A stretch of DNA of 64,000 bases from Saprolegnia diclina VS20 (GCF_000281045.1 NW_008246077.1:447129-511128); one strand, 5' to 3'; positions 9,867-20,973 are shown, counted from the first letter of the stretch. Program-made: numbers and translations. The notes: generated from the sequence alone by a model not told the origin.

Positions 9867-11084
9867 GCTGGCTGGTTGCTTCTTTGGAAATGAAAAGCCA
9901 CGGCCAAGGACGTCGAGGAATTTGATTCGTGGGACAGGGACAAACGTCCCAGCGTTTTTTTGCTACGTCGGGCCGTCACATTTTGAAAACACCCAACTTT
10001 TGCCTTGTACGCGTCCTCGTCGGGCAGGACGAGCGCCACGGACGGGCTCCTTGCTTGCAGCGCACTGTTCGGTATCGCTGCCAACCACGACGTCGACGAA
10101 GAGTAGTGGTGCAGCGTGTGGCGCGACCATGAACGGCAGTTGCGCGCGAGCGTCCAGCGTGGAGTTGCATAGAGCAGCGTTCAACGTTGAAGTTGCTCTT
10201 CATTCGTTTGCATTTTCGGACGCATCCTTTTCACGATAGCTCGCCGAATATATAGAGAAGAGGTCGTTTCGCTACAGCAAAGTAGATACTCTAGTAGATA
10301 TATGTCAGTCTTTGCCGGTCGTCCTCAGGGTGCTGGTGCTGGCTTGTAGAGCTCGAACCGGTGCGGTCCGGGCGAGTTGAACGTTCTCACTCACATCGCG
10401 TCAGCTGAAAGACCAATGAATAAGCCTACGAGAATGGTGCCATGTACGTAAAGCTGGCATCACGTCCAGGCACATGCGGGACGGGATGACCAGGTACCAC
10501 AAGAATCCCCTTGAGGTGCGTGTTTTTAGCTGCTGGTCGCAAAGGTTCAAAACACAGGTTTGTCCCAATCTTTGCTGGGAAAACGGCGCGACAGTGAATC
10601 TTCAAGGGCAACGGGCCAATGAATGGCTGCGGAATTTAAATCTTATCTATTATAGTTAAGCCCGCGCGGGCCTATGCGCCTGCTAGTGTCAAGGCCCATG
10701 GCGCCTGGTTCCAGGATGTGGATCCACACCATGCCATCTCATGGCCACGGACTCCGTCGCGAAGACCGCAGTGCAGGCCTCGTAGAACTTGGGTCTCTGG
10801 TACGGGCAGGAAGGCCAGGGAGGAGTCAGGAGCTGCGGCAGTAACGACGTGGAGCACCTGTGTCCCTGTCCCTGTTGAAGTCGACGCGGCGTCGGTGTTC
10901 GTGCTGCTTGCACGACGGCGACGAGTCGATGGAAGCCCTGTTAACTTTATATTTTATAGTATGAGCCGATCGCTTTCCTGTTTGATGCCGAAGTCTCCGG
11001 CCAGGCGTAAGTGAGGAAGTGCGCGCAGGATGGAGGTGAATGGTCGAGCGACAGACTCATGATGAAGCCAATGGATGGCCCAGT
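9867..11084. other. 1.2 kb intergenic region without a supported gene
   Basis: Several short open frames occur on both strands (for example 9803-10084 and 10689-10913, minus), but none shows a recognisable domain, an ordered exon series or clear codon bias. A perfect 12-bp GC palindrome lies at 10660-10671 and one CCAAT near 10615. It could hold a decayed gene or a non-coding transcript. Confidence 0.4.
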
Positions 11085-11942
11085 CTAGTCGCGTCGATGC
11101 GGTTCAGGACTGCGACGGCGCTTGGATGATCTACTGCGGCTGCGACTTCTTCGGCGCCGACGGCTACGACTGCGGCTTTTGCTCCTGCTGCGGCCCTTCT
11201 CTTCATTGTCGTCCTTCTTTATGTTGTAATGGCGCTCGAGCTCGATCATCATGGCATGCGACACCATCTTGATGTGCATAAAGTTGCAGTAGCCGCCGCG
11301 GTTGCACGTGCCCTCATCAAACTGACGACAGCGCGCTTCGCGAAAGTCTGTGACGGGCGAAAACTCGCAAATGAGCGGGCGGCCACCGTAGAAGCGACCG
11401 TAGAGCGCCTTCTGCGCCGCAGCGGCGCACTCTTCGTCGTCAAACTTGGCGTACACGTTGCCGACAAGGTGGTCGCCCAGATTGTCGCACACGTTGAGTT
11501 CGTCGACCTTGCCAAACTTGCACAGCTCTTCGTAGACTTCTTCAAAGAAGTCTTCGAAGTCTTCGTCGACAGTCTTCTGGTCCAATTGCGACGGGTCGCC
11601 GTTGGCCGCAATGATGACCGAGAGCGGGTTCTGGTACATGTGCTTGACCAGGATCGTTTGGCTAAATACGGGCTTGTTGTGAAGGCGCGAGCATCGGTCG
11701 CCGTGCCGGCAGGCGCCAATCTTGAAGTAGAACGGGCAGTTGACGCGGTCTTCTTCTGTGCCGTGGATGCGGGCAAGGTGCTCGGCGCCGCCGCCGACGC
11801 CGGGCTCGGCTCGTCGGCCCATGTCACGGCCGTAGCCACCGCGGCCGCCCATGCCGCCGCCGCCGCCGTAGCCGCCTCCCCGTCCCCTGTTGAAGTCGCC
11901 GCCGCCGCCGCCGCCGCCGTAGCTGCTGCCATACCTGCTCAT
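11085..11942 (-). CDS. U2AF1: U2 snRNP auxiliary factor small subunit (U2AF35)
   Basis: Recognises the 3' splice-site AG as the small partner of U2AF65 in the nucleus. It is one exon of 285 residues with the ATG at 11942-11940. Order: a Gly/Tyr/Arg-rich N-terminal tail (about 45 residues, unusual for the family); a CCCH zinc finger spaced CX8CX5CX3H starting CPFYFKIGAC; a U2AF-homology RRM with FEDFFEEVYEEL and GNVYAKFDDEE; a second CCCH finger spaced CX7CX5CX3H; and a C-terminal RS domain of alternating Arg-Ser. The zinc-finger/UHM/zinc-finger/RS layout is diagnostic. The strict AG acceptors of the short introns in this window fit a conserved U2AF. The gene has no intron. Confidence 0.95.
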   Translation of the reverse strand: MSRYGSSYGGGGGGGDFNRGRGGGYGGGGGMGGRGGYGRDMGRRAEPGVGGGAEHLARIHGTEEDRVNCPFYFKIGACRHGDRCSRLHNKPVFSQTILVKHMYQNPLSVIIAANGDPSQLDQKTVDEDFEDFFEEVYEELCKFGKVDELNVCDNLGDHLVGNVYAKFDDEECAAAAQKALYGRFYGGRPLICEFSPVTDFREARCRQFDEGTCNRGGYCNFMHIKMVSHAMMIELERHYNIKKDDNEEKGRSRSKSRSRSRRRRRSRSRSRSSKRRRSPEPHRRD

Positions 11943-12435
11943 CCTGCCACCTGTCGCTGAAACTTCGAAATGGCCTTCTCCACGTCGGATTTTGCGGCCG
12001 TTGATTGCGTTCTGCACAAGCCCATAAAGTATGCGTTTTCAGAGGGACCCAAAGGCGCACGAACACCACACAAACGCGATCTCGCGGATCCTCTCAGACC
12101 CAATATCTTCGCTGCGTATAAAGTTCTACAGTATCCGGACGTGTCCGTGAACTCGGATGCGACCATCAATGATACCGATCCGGCATACCACCACTCGCAA
12201 CACAACCACGTACGACGACGACCAAGATAAGACCGTAATGACCACACGCAGGCTCTTGCACCAAGCTCCATCTTCAGCACTATGGTAGTCGTACGTCTCT
12301 TCCAACTGGTCAACACCCGAGATGACCCGCTCCCATCACTCCCAAGGAAGCCTTCCAGCCTTCACATCGCAATATTGTATAGCCGTAGCGCCGCCGTTCA
12401 CGCCCACTACCCCATCAATTTCGTATTGAGCAAGC

Positions 12436-12508
12436 CTAAGATCTTAGAAATCTTAGATCGTAGATAGAACATACGACCTGCGTCGTTGGATTAGTTATGA
12501 TCTAATCC
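12436..12508. repeat. Cluster of short palindromes
   Basis: A perfect 12-bp palindrome CTAAGATCTTAG at 12436-12447, and a hairpin with 7-bp arms GGATTAG/CTAATCC at 12488-12508 around a 7-nt loop, in AT-rich DNA. They may be regulatory dyads or chance. Confidence 0.4.
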
Positions 12509-13103
12509 GACACACTTCAACCACAAATGGCGTCGATCTGGCACACACGACTTCGTCGCAGTCGTAAACACCCGAACGAATCGCTCAGTTTAGGCGCGGA
12601 GCTTGCGTGCAGTCATCATCGCTATCAACGCAGTCGACGCGCAGTTCGCACCGTTATCTTGCGTCTCGGATCAAGAAGCGCCGTCATCCATGCGTCTCAG
12701 CGTCACGAATCTAGGGCCATATACATGGTCCAGCCTGTACGATGAGTACATGGATGTCCATGATGCTGTTGCCGTCATCTCGTACACGGTAAGTCGCATG
12801 ATGCAAAGTGGCTTCACGAGAGGGCCCAACTGCGAAAAACGCGCGAAATCCATGGGAAAAAGAACTTGGGTTCTCTTCAACCTTGCGCGCAATGGCGATG
12901 CGGGTGGAAGTCCGATCCGCTTCTTCGCAGCATCCTTTACGCTGGCGACCGTCCTCCTCCGGACGACGAGAGGCTGCATGAAAACGCTGGATCTCTCCAA
13001 GGAGGCTGTACCTAGGTACAACTTGAGCTTGGTCGCTGCTTCCTGGGACGATCCGACGCAGGTGCGCACAACGCTGCAATCAATACCACAACTGTAAAAG
13101 TGG

Positions 13104-13157
13104 CCAATCGCAGTGCGTTGTGGGACACGGCGCCCCACGTTCCGCGTTGTGATTGGT
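13104..13157. promoter_or_regulatory. Opposed CCAAT pair before the LysM-TLDc gene
   Basis: CCAAT at 13104-13108 and ATTGG at 13153-13157, 107-160 bp upstream of the ATG at 13264. CCATCTTGA at 13210-13218 is also present in the arms of the palindrome at 29032-29064. Confidence 0.4.
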
Positions 13158-13263
13158 GTATTTTTCAAAAAACTTCGAATTTCGGGATTCGAAAATAGAA
13201 ATGCGCTGTCCATCTTGATGACGATGCTACTGCGCAACGTTTCATTTCGAGAAAGGCCGCAGC

Positions 13264-14554
13264 ATGGACCAGACGCAGGACGACAGCAACACGGTCAGCA
13301 GCAACAACCAGCACCACGAGAGCGCCGACGTGGCGCCGGCCAAGTCGACGTACGTGGTCCAGGAAGGCGACACGCTCATGGGCATCGCCATCAAGTACGC
13401 GATGCTACGGCGGACGAGGCGCTCATCGCTGTTGCCTTGACATAGACACGGCCTGCGCGAGTTTGACCTGCGCCAGTCCAACCACCTTCTTGGCGGCCAC
13501 GCGATCTACCAAGGCCAAGTGCTCAAGATCCGCCAGCGCATTCGCGCGCGCAGCCAGAGCCTTCCGTCGAAAGCGCTCCACGAGTTCTTGCCCAACGATG
13601 CATCCCGCCGGTACGATGCTGTCATCGGAAGAGAAGAGCTGACGGACGCGGTAGGAGCTCGAGCCAGGCCATGATTGCGATCCCAGAGCACGCGGCGAAA
13701 CACCCGTCGAGCAACCAGGAAGACCCGACCGACGACGAGAAGCGACCCGTGTCGCCGACGATCAAGGAGCCCGCGCACGAGCCGGTACCGTGCAAGTGCC
13801 ATCTCGTGGATCCAACCTCGCTCCCCAAGCTGCTCCTCGCGACTCCTCACGACATCCTGTCGCACCCAAGCTACACAAAGTACCTCGTTCCGAGGGTATG
13901 TGCGTCCTATCCTCCTCCACCGGCTCGATGCAACCACTTGTGTAGCTCGAAGCATGCCTTCCGGCGCGCCACCGCGGCTACGACTGGAAGATTGCCTACA
14001 GGTGCGACGCGGCTTACCATGGCATCGCACTCATCTCTGTCTAGCCTGGCGCAGCATGGCGCCAGCCTCGGGACGCTTTATCGCAACGTCCGCGGCAAGC
14101 GGCCGACGATCGTGGTCGTCGAGACCAGCGACGGCGATGTCTTTGGCGCGTTTGCGTCCATGCCGTGGAGCCCGTCGACGTCGTACTATGGCACGGGCGA
14201 ATGCTTCCTTTTTACGTGCTACCCGTCCTTTGAGCACTTTGCGTGGAAGGGCACGAACGCCATGATCATGTTCAGCAACGAGTCGATGATGGCCATGGGC
14301 GGCGGGTACATATACCTCTCTCATTGCTTCGTCGTTGACGTCGTTTGCGCAGCGGCGGGTTTGCGTGGGCTGTCAACAGCGACCTCTCGCGGGGCACGAG
14401 TGCGCACAGCCTCACCTTTGAGAACCGGTGCGCCGCCATGCTTGCAGCGTCGTCGCGCTCACGCAGTATGCGATATAGGTGCTTGGCCCACCGCTCGGAC
14501 TTTGACATAGTCAACTTTGAGGTTTGGGAACTCGTGTCCAAGTACACCAACTAG
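13264..14554 (+). CDS. LysM-TLDc domain protein (OXR1/NCOA7-like)
   Basis: The LysM-TLDc architecture of OXR1 and NCOA7, which protect against oxidative stress and, from animal work, bind the V-ATPase through the TLDc domain. The ATG is at 13264. The LysM domain (YVVQEGDTLMGIAIK then HGLREFDLRQSN) is joined across a short intron beginning at GTACGCG. An acidic/Pro-rich linker follows. The TLDc domain begins LEACLPARHRGYDWKIAY and continues across an intron to GASLGTLYRNVRG, VVETSDGDVFGAF and GTGECFLF. Further introns near 14309 and 14430 restore frame to FENRCLAHRSDFDIVNFEVW and the stop at 14554. The LysM domain here is cytosolic, with no signal peptide. The end lies 54 bp from the convergent SIL1 stop. 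Confidence 0.88.
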
Positions 14555-14608
14555 CCAGCGGGGTGCACACTATTAGTTGTAGTTTATTATTTTAATATCG
14601 ATCCTTCT

Positions 14609-16083
14609 TCACTGCGTGAGCGCCCGAATGTAGTCGAGGAGCGTGACGGCGACGGTCGTTGCGTCCTCCTGCAGAGCCGCGTCCAGCGACGGGTCTGTGC
14701 GCCATGCCGTGTCGAGCGCCTCGACGCGGGCGGCGACGGTAGGGGTTGTGATGGCGGCCGTGCACGACGACGGCGGCGACATGAGCGCTTGCGCAAGCGC
14801 CTCCATCACCTGGAGCCCGACCTGGGGCGTGAGCGTCGGGTCCGTCAGCAGCGCTGCGGTCGCTGCGCAGTAGATGTCGCTGGCGTGGATGGCCGCGTGG
14901 ATGTCGGCGGCCCGCGACGGGTCGGCCGCGTGCTCGGCGAGGAGGTGGTGCAGCACCAGTACCGCCTTGAGTCGCAGCTGCAACGGCGCCTCCGTGTTGG
15001 CAGCGAGTGCGTTCAAAATACGAATCCCATCTTGTGACAGGAACACGGCTTGGCACTTGGCGTTGCCTTGAATAAGCGCCGAGAGGGCGTAGAGGGCCTT
15101 GCGCTGCATGGCGACGACCGCCTTGTCCTGCAGGGGCATGGCGAGCGACTCCAAGAGATGCGGGACCGCGCCAGCCTGAAGCGCCCACGTCTGGGCCTCT
15201 TCAAAGTGCTTGACCGCGCTGCCAACCACCCACATGGCCTGCGCGCGCACGTCGAGATCGGTTGCGTTGAGGAACTGGACCGTCACGGCGAGACCGCCGA
15301 GCGTGTTGAAGTCGCGGGCCTTGTCGAGGTCCTGAACTTCCCACTCGAGCTGAGTGAGCGCGTCGAGGACATCGTCGGTCGGCGTTGTTGGCGCCAAGAG
15401 CGCATCGATGAGCGTCTGCATGTACTGGGCTTCGTTCCGGATCGCCTCGGACGCCTCTTTCAGCTCGGCTTGACGCGCCTTCCAGAGCTTCTCAACATAT
15501 GCTGCAAACGCCTCTTTCGAGAGGTGTGCGTGCGCCTCGTGGATGTTGATGCCGTCGAGGACGGGCGGCTCGGGCAGCCCCGCGAGCACATTGTAGAGCG
15601 AATCACTAATGCGGTGCTCCTCCTTCGTCTCGGGTGCGGCGACGACGTCAGACGCCGCTTCTTGGCCCGTGGGTTTGCTGGCAACAGCTGTGAGCTTGCT
15701 GGCAGCAACCTTGGGTGTGGGCACGTTGGCCGGCGTCGCATCACTGTCGTCGTCGTCGTCTTTCGAGAGCAGCTTGGCTTCCTTCTTGCCCGTCGCCAGA
15801 TTGATGCGCACGTGGAGACCCTATTCATGTCGTAAGAGATAAGGCCCATAGAGCGCTGACGTACGCCTGGAATGGCTTGGTTGGGCAGGATTTCCTGCCA
15901 CTCGGACGTGGGCTCGAAGAGCGGCGGCGCGGGCGCGCAGACGCCGTCGACGGTCAGGTCGCACGTCTGCGTCGGCGCAGTGGACGGCGCAGTGGACGGC
16001 GCAGTAGATGGCACGATGGAGACTTGGTGCGCGGTGACGGCTGCCGCCACGACGGCCATCGCCATGATCTGGAGCACACGCAT
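14609..16083 (-). CDS. SIL1: ER nucleotide exchange factor SIL1
   Basis: An armadillo-type exchange factor that releases ADP from the ER Hsp70 BiP. Exons 16083-15865 and 15820-14609, with a 44-nt intron; about 476 residues. The N-terminus is a signal peptide (MRVLQIMAMAVVAAAVTA); an in-frame ATG at 16110 would add nine residues. After a Thr/Ala/Pro/Ser spacer of three near-identical 12-bp units, the splice junction gives QAIPGGLHVRINLATG, the hallmark segment just before the helical core of SIL1. The core keeps LEWEVQDLDKARDF, then GG and ARM repeats typical of the SIL1/Fes1/HspBP1 family. There is no KDEL-type C-terminus, so ER retention would need another signal. The gene converges with LysM-TLDc. 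Confidence 0.9.
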
Positions 16084-17138
16084 GCTCGTGGTTCTCGAAA
16101 TACTGACCATGCCACCAATCTCCGCTTTTCCTTTTACCTTGCTGTATGTATATCATAGCGAAACACATATAACACGTGGCAGCCTTGCATCGCGACAACA
16201 TTGTCCGCCACGTGGCACAGATCCAACCAACACGGCCAAGAATGACGTGGCAGCTCAAGACACGTGTGGCCATTCTCGCCACCGAAAAGCGCGACGCCCA
16301 TGTGAGCGGGTCACCCCCCACAGAGCTTCCCCCCTTTGGTGGGAGGTATTCTGGCTGTCTTAGACTACCAGAATACCTCCAAGACAACTAGTTTATGATG
16401 CATCCTCGACCTCGAGACCACGATCGACATGCGAGCCAAGGAGGCGATTCGGCGTGCGGGACTGTCGTGGTCGTCTCGAGCAAGCGTGCAATGCTCAACG
16501 ATCAGCGCGCGTGTGCTACCGACGAGGGCCCACGTATCGAATCGACAGCGTCGACAGCACTGCTGCTGCTTCGCTTGGTTGACCGAGATGGGTCGTCGAG
16601 TTTGGCGCGTCATCGTCTCTTAAAACGATACCGCTTCCCAACACCCGCAGCTCATTCTCGCGCTAGTACATGTACTGCGCCTGTCGCCGTAAAGGCCTCG
16701 CCCAAAGATGCAACGAGTCGATGCCACCACCATCCTCGCTGTTCTCTGTCGTTACATGGGCACATCCCGCCTGCGTCAGTCAATTGCGACCAGGTGCCTT
16801 TATGAATCCTCGGCGGCGCACGCCATTGCCTTCAACGTTTGGCACGCCGCACCTACGGTACCGCAGCGTCCAGCCCGCAGCTCGAGCGACCGCCGTTCTA
16901 CACTGCGGTATCCGACGGGCGACGTGCGCGATTATACTGCTGCCACCACCACCAGTCACGTCGCTGCGACCCAAGTTAGTCACTGACGCTGTTGCGTCAC
17001 GTGCCGTACGTTGAAGCTGGGCCAAGCAACTCGCACGAGCTTCCGCCATCGAAGACGATAGGGCAGAAAGTGCACCTTTCGAAGGACGCTGGCCACAAAA
17101 TTCGAAGGTCGAGCGGTCATTTCTGAATCGACGACGAG
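16084..17138. other. 1 kb intergenic region
   Basis: Divergent region between SIL1 and the esterase. It contains the 13-bp inverted repeat at 16342-16380. Open frames at 16395-16805, 16708-16986 (plus) and 16780-17223 (minus) overlap each other and show no domain. I see no gene I can support. Confidence 0.4.
16342..16380. repeat. Perfect 13-bp inverted repeat, 13-nt spacer
   Basis: Left arm GGAGGTATTCTGG (16342-16354), right arm CCAGAATACCTCC (16368-16380). All 13 positions pair, too long to expect by chance in a short intergenic region. It could be a regulatory dyad, a hairpin or a miniature element. Confidence 0.8.
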
Positions 17139-18413
17139 ATGCACCTCGTGGCAACCTCCAAGCTCCTTCTCGACTGCTGGATCGCACCGTTCGTCGTCTT
17201 CTTCCAGCGCCGCGCCCACACACAGCAGTCGTTCGCCCAAGCGGTGCTCTTCCACATCATGCGCCTCTGCACGTCGACGCAGATTCCGGTGTTCCGCCGC
17301 CTCTTCAACCTCTACGGCGTACTCCAGCGTCTTCTCTACAAGTACAGGCCATGCGATCGCCAATGCATCTTTCTCATGTCGTTGCGACTAGGCCTTTTCA
17401 CATTGTCGCGACGCCGCGTGTCAAGGGTACGCACATGCGCTTGAGCAGCAGCCTCATGCTTGGACTTGTAGGACTTTGGTACGGACAGCCCGTCATGCAC
17501 GACCACATGAAATCACACGCAACCATCTTGTACATCCACGGCGGCGCGTTTGCCGCGGGCTCGGCCGCGACGCAGTCGAACGACCTCATCAAGCCGCTCA
17601 TCACCGCGCTCAACACGCAGGACGTGGCGGCCCGCGTCTTTAGCCTCGAGTACGACCTCGCGCCCGAGCGGCAGTTCCCGCACCAGCAGCACCAAGCCCT
17701 CGCGGTACGACGTCCTGTCGCCTGCATATCATCAAGTATTTACGCAGGCGTACGAGTGGCTGCTGGCCCAAAACTACACCAACATCATTGTCATGGGCGA
17801 CTCGGCCGGCGGCAACCTCGCGCTCTCGCTCTTGCAAGCCATCGTGCGCCTCGGCCTGCCGCAAGCCGCGGGCGGTATCCTCCTCTCGCCGTGGGTCGAC
17901 CTCACCATGTCGCACACGTCGTACGAGCGCAACGAGACGACCGACTACATTGCCAAGTAAGAACCCATGTACCCCATGCGACGATGCGATCGGCAGCACG
18001 TAGGTCGGGCGCACTCACGGCGCGGGCCGCGTACGTGACGGAAGACAACATTGAGAAGGCGTCGCCCGGCTTGCAGTCGATGGAGGGCCTCGCCCCCATC
18101 ATGGTAGGCCGCCGACATCGCATCTCTCGACCTCACGCTAGGTGCACAGGTGGTGTATGGTGGCGGGGAGATCCTCGCCGACGAGATCGCGGCCATGGTC
18201 GACTCGGCCAAGAGCGCTAAAGTCCCCGTGCATGAGATCTACCACCCGACGCTCTGCCACGTGTACCCAATGGTGCTTAGGAACTCGGACCATGCGAACG
18301 AAGCGTTCGAGGGCATGGCCCAGTTCATTGCCGGAGCGACGCAGCCGGTATCCCTCGAGATCCAAGTCGTGCCAAGCGCGTCGACCGAGCAAGCGCCCAT
18401 CGCTTGCGCCTAA
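17139..18413 (+). CDS. Alpha/beta-hydrolase esterase (fold-3, arylacetamide deacetylase-like)
   Basis: A hormone-sensitive-lipase-type carboxylesterase. Exons 17139-17341, 17392-17704, 17748-17956, 18004-18103 and 18150-18413; introns are 43-50 nt, phases agree, and the product is about 362 residues. The N-terminal part is amphipathic and may associate with membrane. The oxyanion-hole motif is HGGAF (within ILYIHGGAFAAGS), the nucleophile Ser lies in GDSAGGN, SPWVDLT follows, and the C-terminal catalytic His is probably in HPTLCHVYPM. The acid residue is likely the Asp/Glu in VVYGGGEILADE. The order HGG, GDSAGG, then a late His is diagnostic of the family. The substrate is unknown; lipid or xenobiotic esters are likely. 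Confidence 0.85.
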
Positions 18414-18672
18414 TCCTCAATATGTACTTGGTTGATCTATCTTAGCAGCCTTTTGCGCGTCTTGGCACATGCATGAAGCAACGACTACGACGCCAGCGAG
18501 CATGAACGATGCACGGCCGGCCACTCGTCTCGGACGATGCGACCGACAACGTTCTCGAGCGGCCCGTGGAGGCGACTGCCGCACGCACCAGCGAGGTGCA
18601 CTGTGTACGTGGCTTTGTCTCGACACACCATCTTTGGTCAAACAAAAAGGAATGGATTACAAGGGTCGAGCT

Positions 18673-19122
18673 CTAGTCGAGCGTGAGGTTGCGGTACGAC
18701 GTGCCGCTCTCGAGCATCTCCTTCTTGGTCGAGTAGCCGTAAATGATCGAGCCGACGCCATAGACGATCGTGAGGATGCCGACGACGAGGCCAAAGACCG
18801 TGTCGAGGCTGAGCGTGAGGAAGCCGAGGAAGATGAGGTAGAAGCCCGAGCCGACAAAGCCCGTGAGGAGGCCAAACCACTCGAGAGGCAGACGCGCGCC
18901 AAAGGCCGCGGCCATGAGGAGGCAGTGGCTGAGCACGATCTGGTAGCAGTGCAATACGACGCGCGCGATCGAGGCGCGGATCTCGCCGGACGTTTTGAAC
19001 GGGTAGTCGTCGTTGGCGATGAGCCAGACGGCGGCGACCGTGTTGAGGAGGCCGAAGATGGACATGAAGACCTGGTGGACCTTCATGGCCGTGATCGTGC
19101 AGCAGAGAAACTTCTTGGCCAT
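18673..19122 (-). CDS. Four-helix membrane protein, possibly COPI-associated/TVP15-like
   Basis: A one-exon frame of 149 residues with the ATG at 19122-19120. Four hydrophobic helices are visible: QVFMSIFGLLNTVAAVWLI, VLHCYQIVLSHCLLMAAAF, GLLTGFVGSGFYLIFLGFL and VFGLVVGILTIVYGVGSII. Short loops and a charged C-terminus (STKKEMLESGTSYRN) follow. Size and topology, with a central FxGxxxxxxG-like stretch, resemble the COPI-associated/TVP15 family of Golgi membrane proteins. The assignment rests on that general likeness, not on a unique motif. A tetraspan protein of another family is the alternative. Confidence 0.6.
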   Translation of the reverse strand: MAKKFLCCTITAMKVHQVFMSIFGLLNTVAAVWLIANDDYPFKTSGEIRASIARVVLHCYQIVLSHCLLMAAAFGARLPLEWFGLLTGFVGSGFYLIFLGFLTLSLDTVFGLVVGILTIVYGVGSIIYGYSTKKEMLESGTSYRNLTLD

Positions 19123-19769
19123 CGCGACGCAAAATGGGAAATGCGCCTTTGGTCATGGCGCCGCCGGCGATTGCCGTATCCAGTATGTGACCAGCTGGCA
19201 GTTGTTCAACAAATTTTGTTGAACTCTCGAGGTGAATCGTTGGACACGACTTGGTTTGGCGAATTGCGCCCACGACACGCAAAGAGGTGATAGGGAAGAG
19301 GACGGCGCGTGGCCAAGCGATGCGGCTTGTTCTCGGCTTGGTCACCAGCACGGCGACGGTCGACAGAGGCAGGAGCATTCAACCTGCATTGACTATGACT
19401 CGGTACTCGACCGTTGGACGACGCTCTCACGCGGCCTGGCCATTGGACTCGACTTCAAGAAATGTACGAGCGTGGCTACGGCAGATCGGGCAAGTGCTAG
19501 TAGCTTCTTTGCTCGTGGCGTTCTTCTCGGGCGCTCGCAGCTGCCAAAAACCACGGATGGCAGAGCTGCTAAGGCCTGACGGTGCGAGCAGCTTTGGAGC
19601 ACGCGTCGTAGCGCTCATTATGCCGCTCATGTAGCGTGGGCCAGTGGAGTTTATGCTAGAACCCCCATGGCTAGGACAATCACGATGCGACTGATGAGAA
19701 AGCAACATCGTCAGGACAGTCATCCGGATACGATCGCGGAGTCCGGATGAGGAGGTCGGAAGCAATCGA
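19123..19769. other. Intergenic region with a RING-like fragment
   Basis: 650 bp between two divergent genes. On the minus strand near 19430-19500 a frame reads CPICRSHARTFLEVES, which resembles the end of a RING finger, but I cannot connect it to the other zinc ligands through plausible introns. I do not call a gene. Confidence 0.35.
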
Positions 19770-20973
19770 ATGTGGGCCGACGGCAGCGTCGCCGAGCTCG
19801 CGCGGCTCCGGGGCGTGCTCGCGCGGGCGCCGAGCCTCGCGCCGACGCATGCGAGCGCCAACTTGCGCGTGAACAAGTGGGACTCGCTCGTCCTCGACTC
19901 GGAGATCCTCGCGCTCATGAAGCACCCGATCAAGAGCATGTTTGCGCTCTTCCAGCCCGGCTTGATGGAGAAGTACCAGCCCGAGATCGACGGCGTCACG
20001 TACGCGATGCTCTTTGCGCTCTCGGTGGGCATGCACCAGGTATGTACGCATTCAACCGCTGGCGCCCGAGCATCTATCTGTGCAGCCGACGCCCGGCATG
20101 AAGCTCCAGAACCTCCAGTTCGAAAAAGAGTGCTTGACGTGGAAGAAGACACTGCCGCTTTTCCTCCTCTCGGTGGGTCTGCCGTATGCATGGAACCGCA
20201 TCCATCGCGCGCTCTTGAGCTACCGCTGGCGCGAAGACCGGTCGACCGAGGCCGAGGTGCGCGCACTTGCACGACACCACGACGGCACCATTCTACTAGG
20301 ACCAGTACCAGCACTTTTTGAACCTCGTGCACCGCATGAGCACAGTCGCGGCGATCTTGAAGCTCGCGAACCACCTCGCGTTCTGGAAGCAAGGCGAGTA
20401 TCGCAGCGTGCCCGAGCGCCTCGTGGGCATGAAGCTCGTACGCACTTCGCGTCCACAGCAACAGCCTCATCATGGTACGTAGGCGCCGCTCACGCGCTCG
20501 GTCGCGCCGCGCGCCATCACGTTCGAGTACATGAACCGGCAGCTGGTCTGGGACGGCTTTGTCGAGTTTTGCTACTTTGCACTGCCGCTCATCAACTGGC
20601 AGCGCGCCGGCCTCTGGCTCAAGCAGCGCGGCAAGCAGCTTCTCGGCCCGGATGCCAGTGCCAGCGATGGTCAAGCCAGCGGCGTCGGGCCCTGCGCCCT
20701 CTGCAATGCCACGCCGGCCAAGGTCCCTTCATGTCGGTTGCCGTCTCTTCTAATATGCGCGTAGACGCCGTACATAACGTCGTGCGGCCACCAGTACTGC
20801 TACTACTGCCTCCAGACGGCGGTCGCCACCGACCCGACCTTTGTGTACGGGCGCTGCATGGCAATCGAGGCTGAAGGCTGGCGACATGTAGGTGTGCGAC
20901 GTGCGGCGATGTCTTTGACGCGTCCGAGCGGCTCTCGGCGGCGCATGTCTCGCCCGCGCTGCTGCACATGTAA
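19770..20973 (+). CDS. PEX2: Peroxisome biogenesis factor 2 (RING E3 ligase)
   Basis: A membrane RING ubiquitin ligase which, with PEX10 and PEX12, recycles PEX5 at the peroxisome. Exons 19770-20039, 20086-20256, 20300-20437, 20483-20722, 20765-20844 and 20892-20973; introns are 42-47 nt and all phases agree, giving about 326 residues. The N-terminal Pex2/Pex12 domain starts RVNKWDSLVLDSEI and continues through the hydrophobic WDGFVEFCYFALPLINW segment. The RING is split over three exons: CALC, then CGHQYCYYC, then CATC, giving a C3HC4-type set. The last intron interrupts Val before CATC and removing it restores the motif exactly. The protein is small, as PEX2 usually is. It converges with SPT6, with 78 bp between the stops. 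Confidence 0.92.

Larger units (their letters stand above)
11943..13263. other. 1.3 kb region with only weak coding candidates
   Basis: Upstream of U2AF35. A plus-strand frame (12603-13097; first ATG near 12690) ends one candidate exon at a GTAAGT near 12789, and a minus-strand frame (12671-13237) overlaps it. Neither shows a known domain. Inverted repeats lie at 12436-12508. CCAAT boxes near 13104-13157 belong to the next gene. I cannot support a gene here. Confidence 0.4.

Noticed and set aside
10660-10671. 12-bp GC palindrome as a functional site
   Set aside because: Short and GC-only; such palindromes are expected by chance in GC-rich DNA.
19427-20674. 415-codon minus-strand frame
   Set aside because: Mostly opposite PEX2 exons; only the last part has a RING-like string, treated as a fragment.
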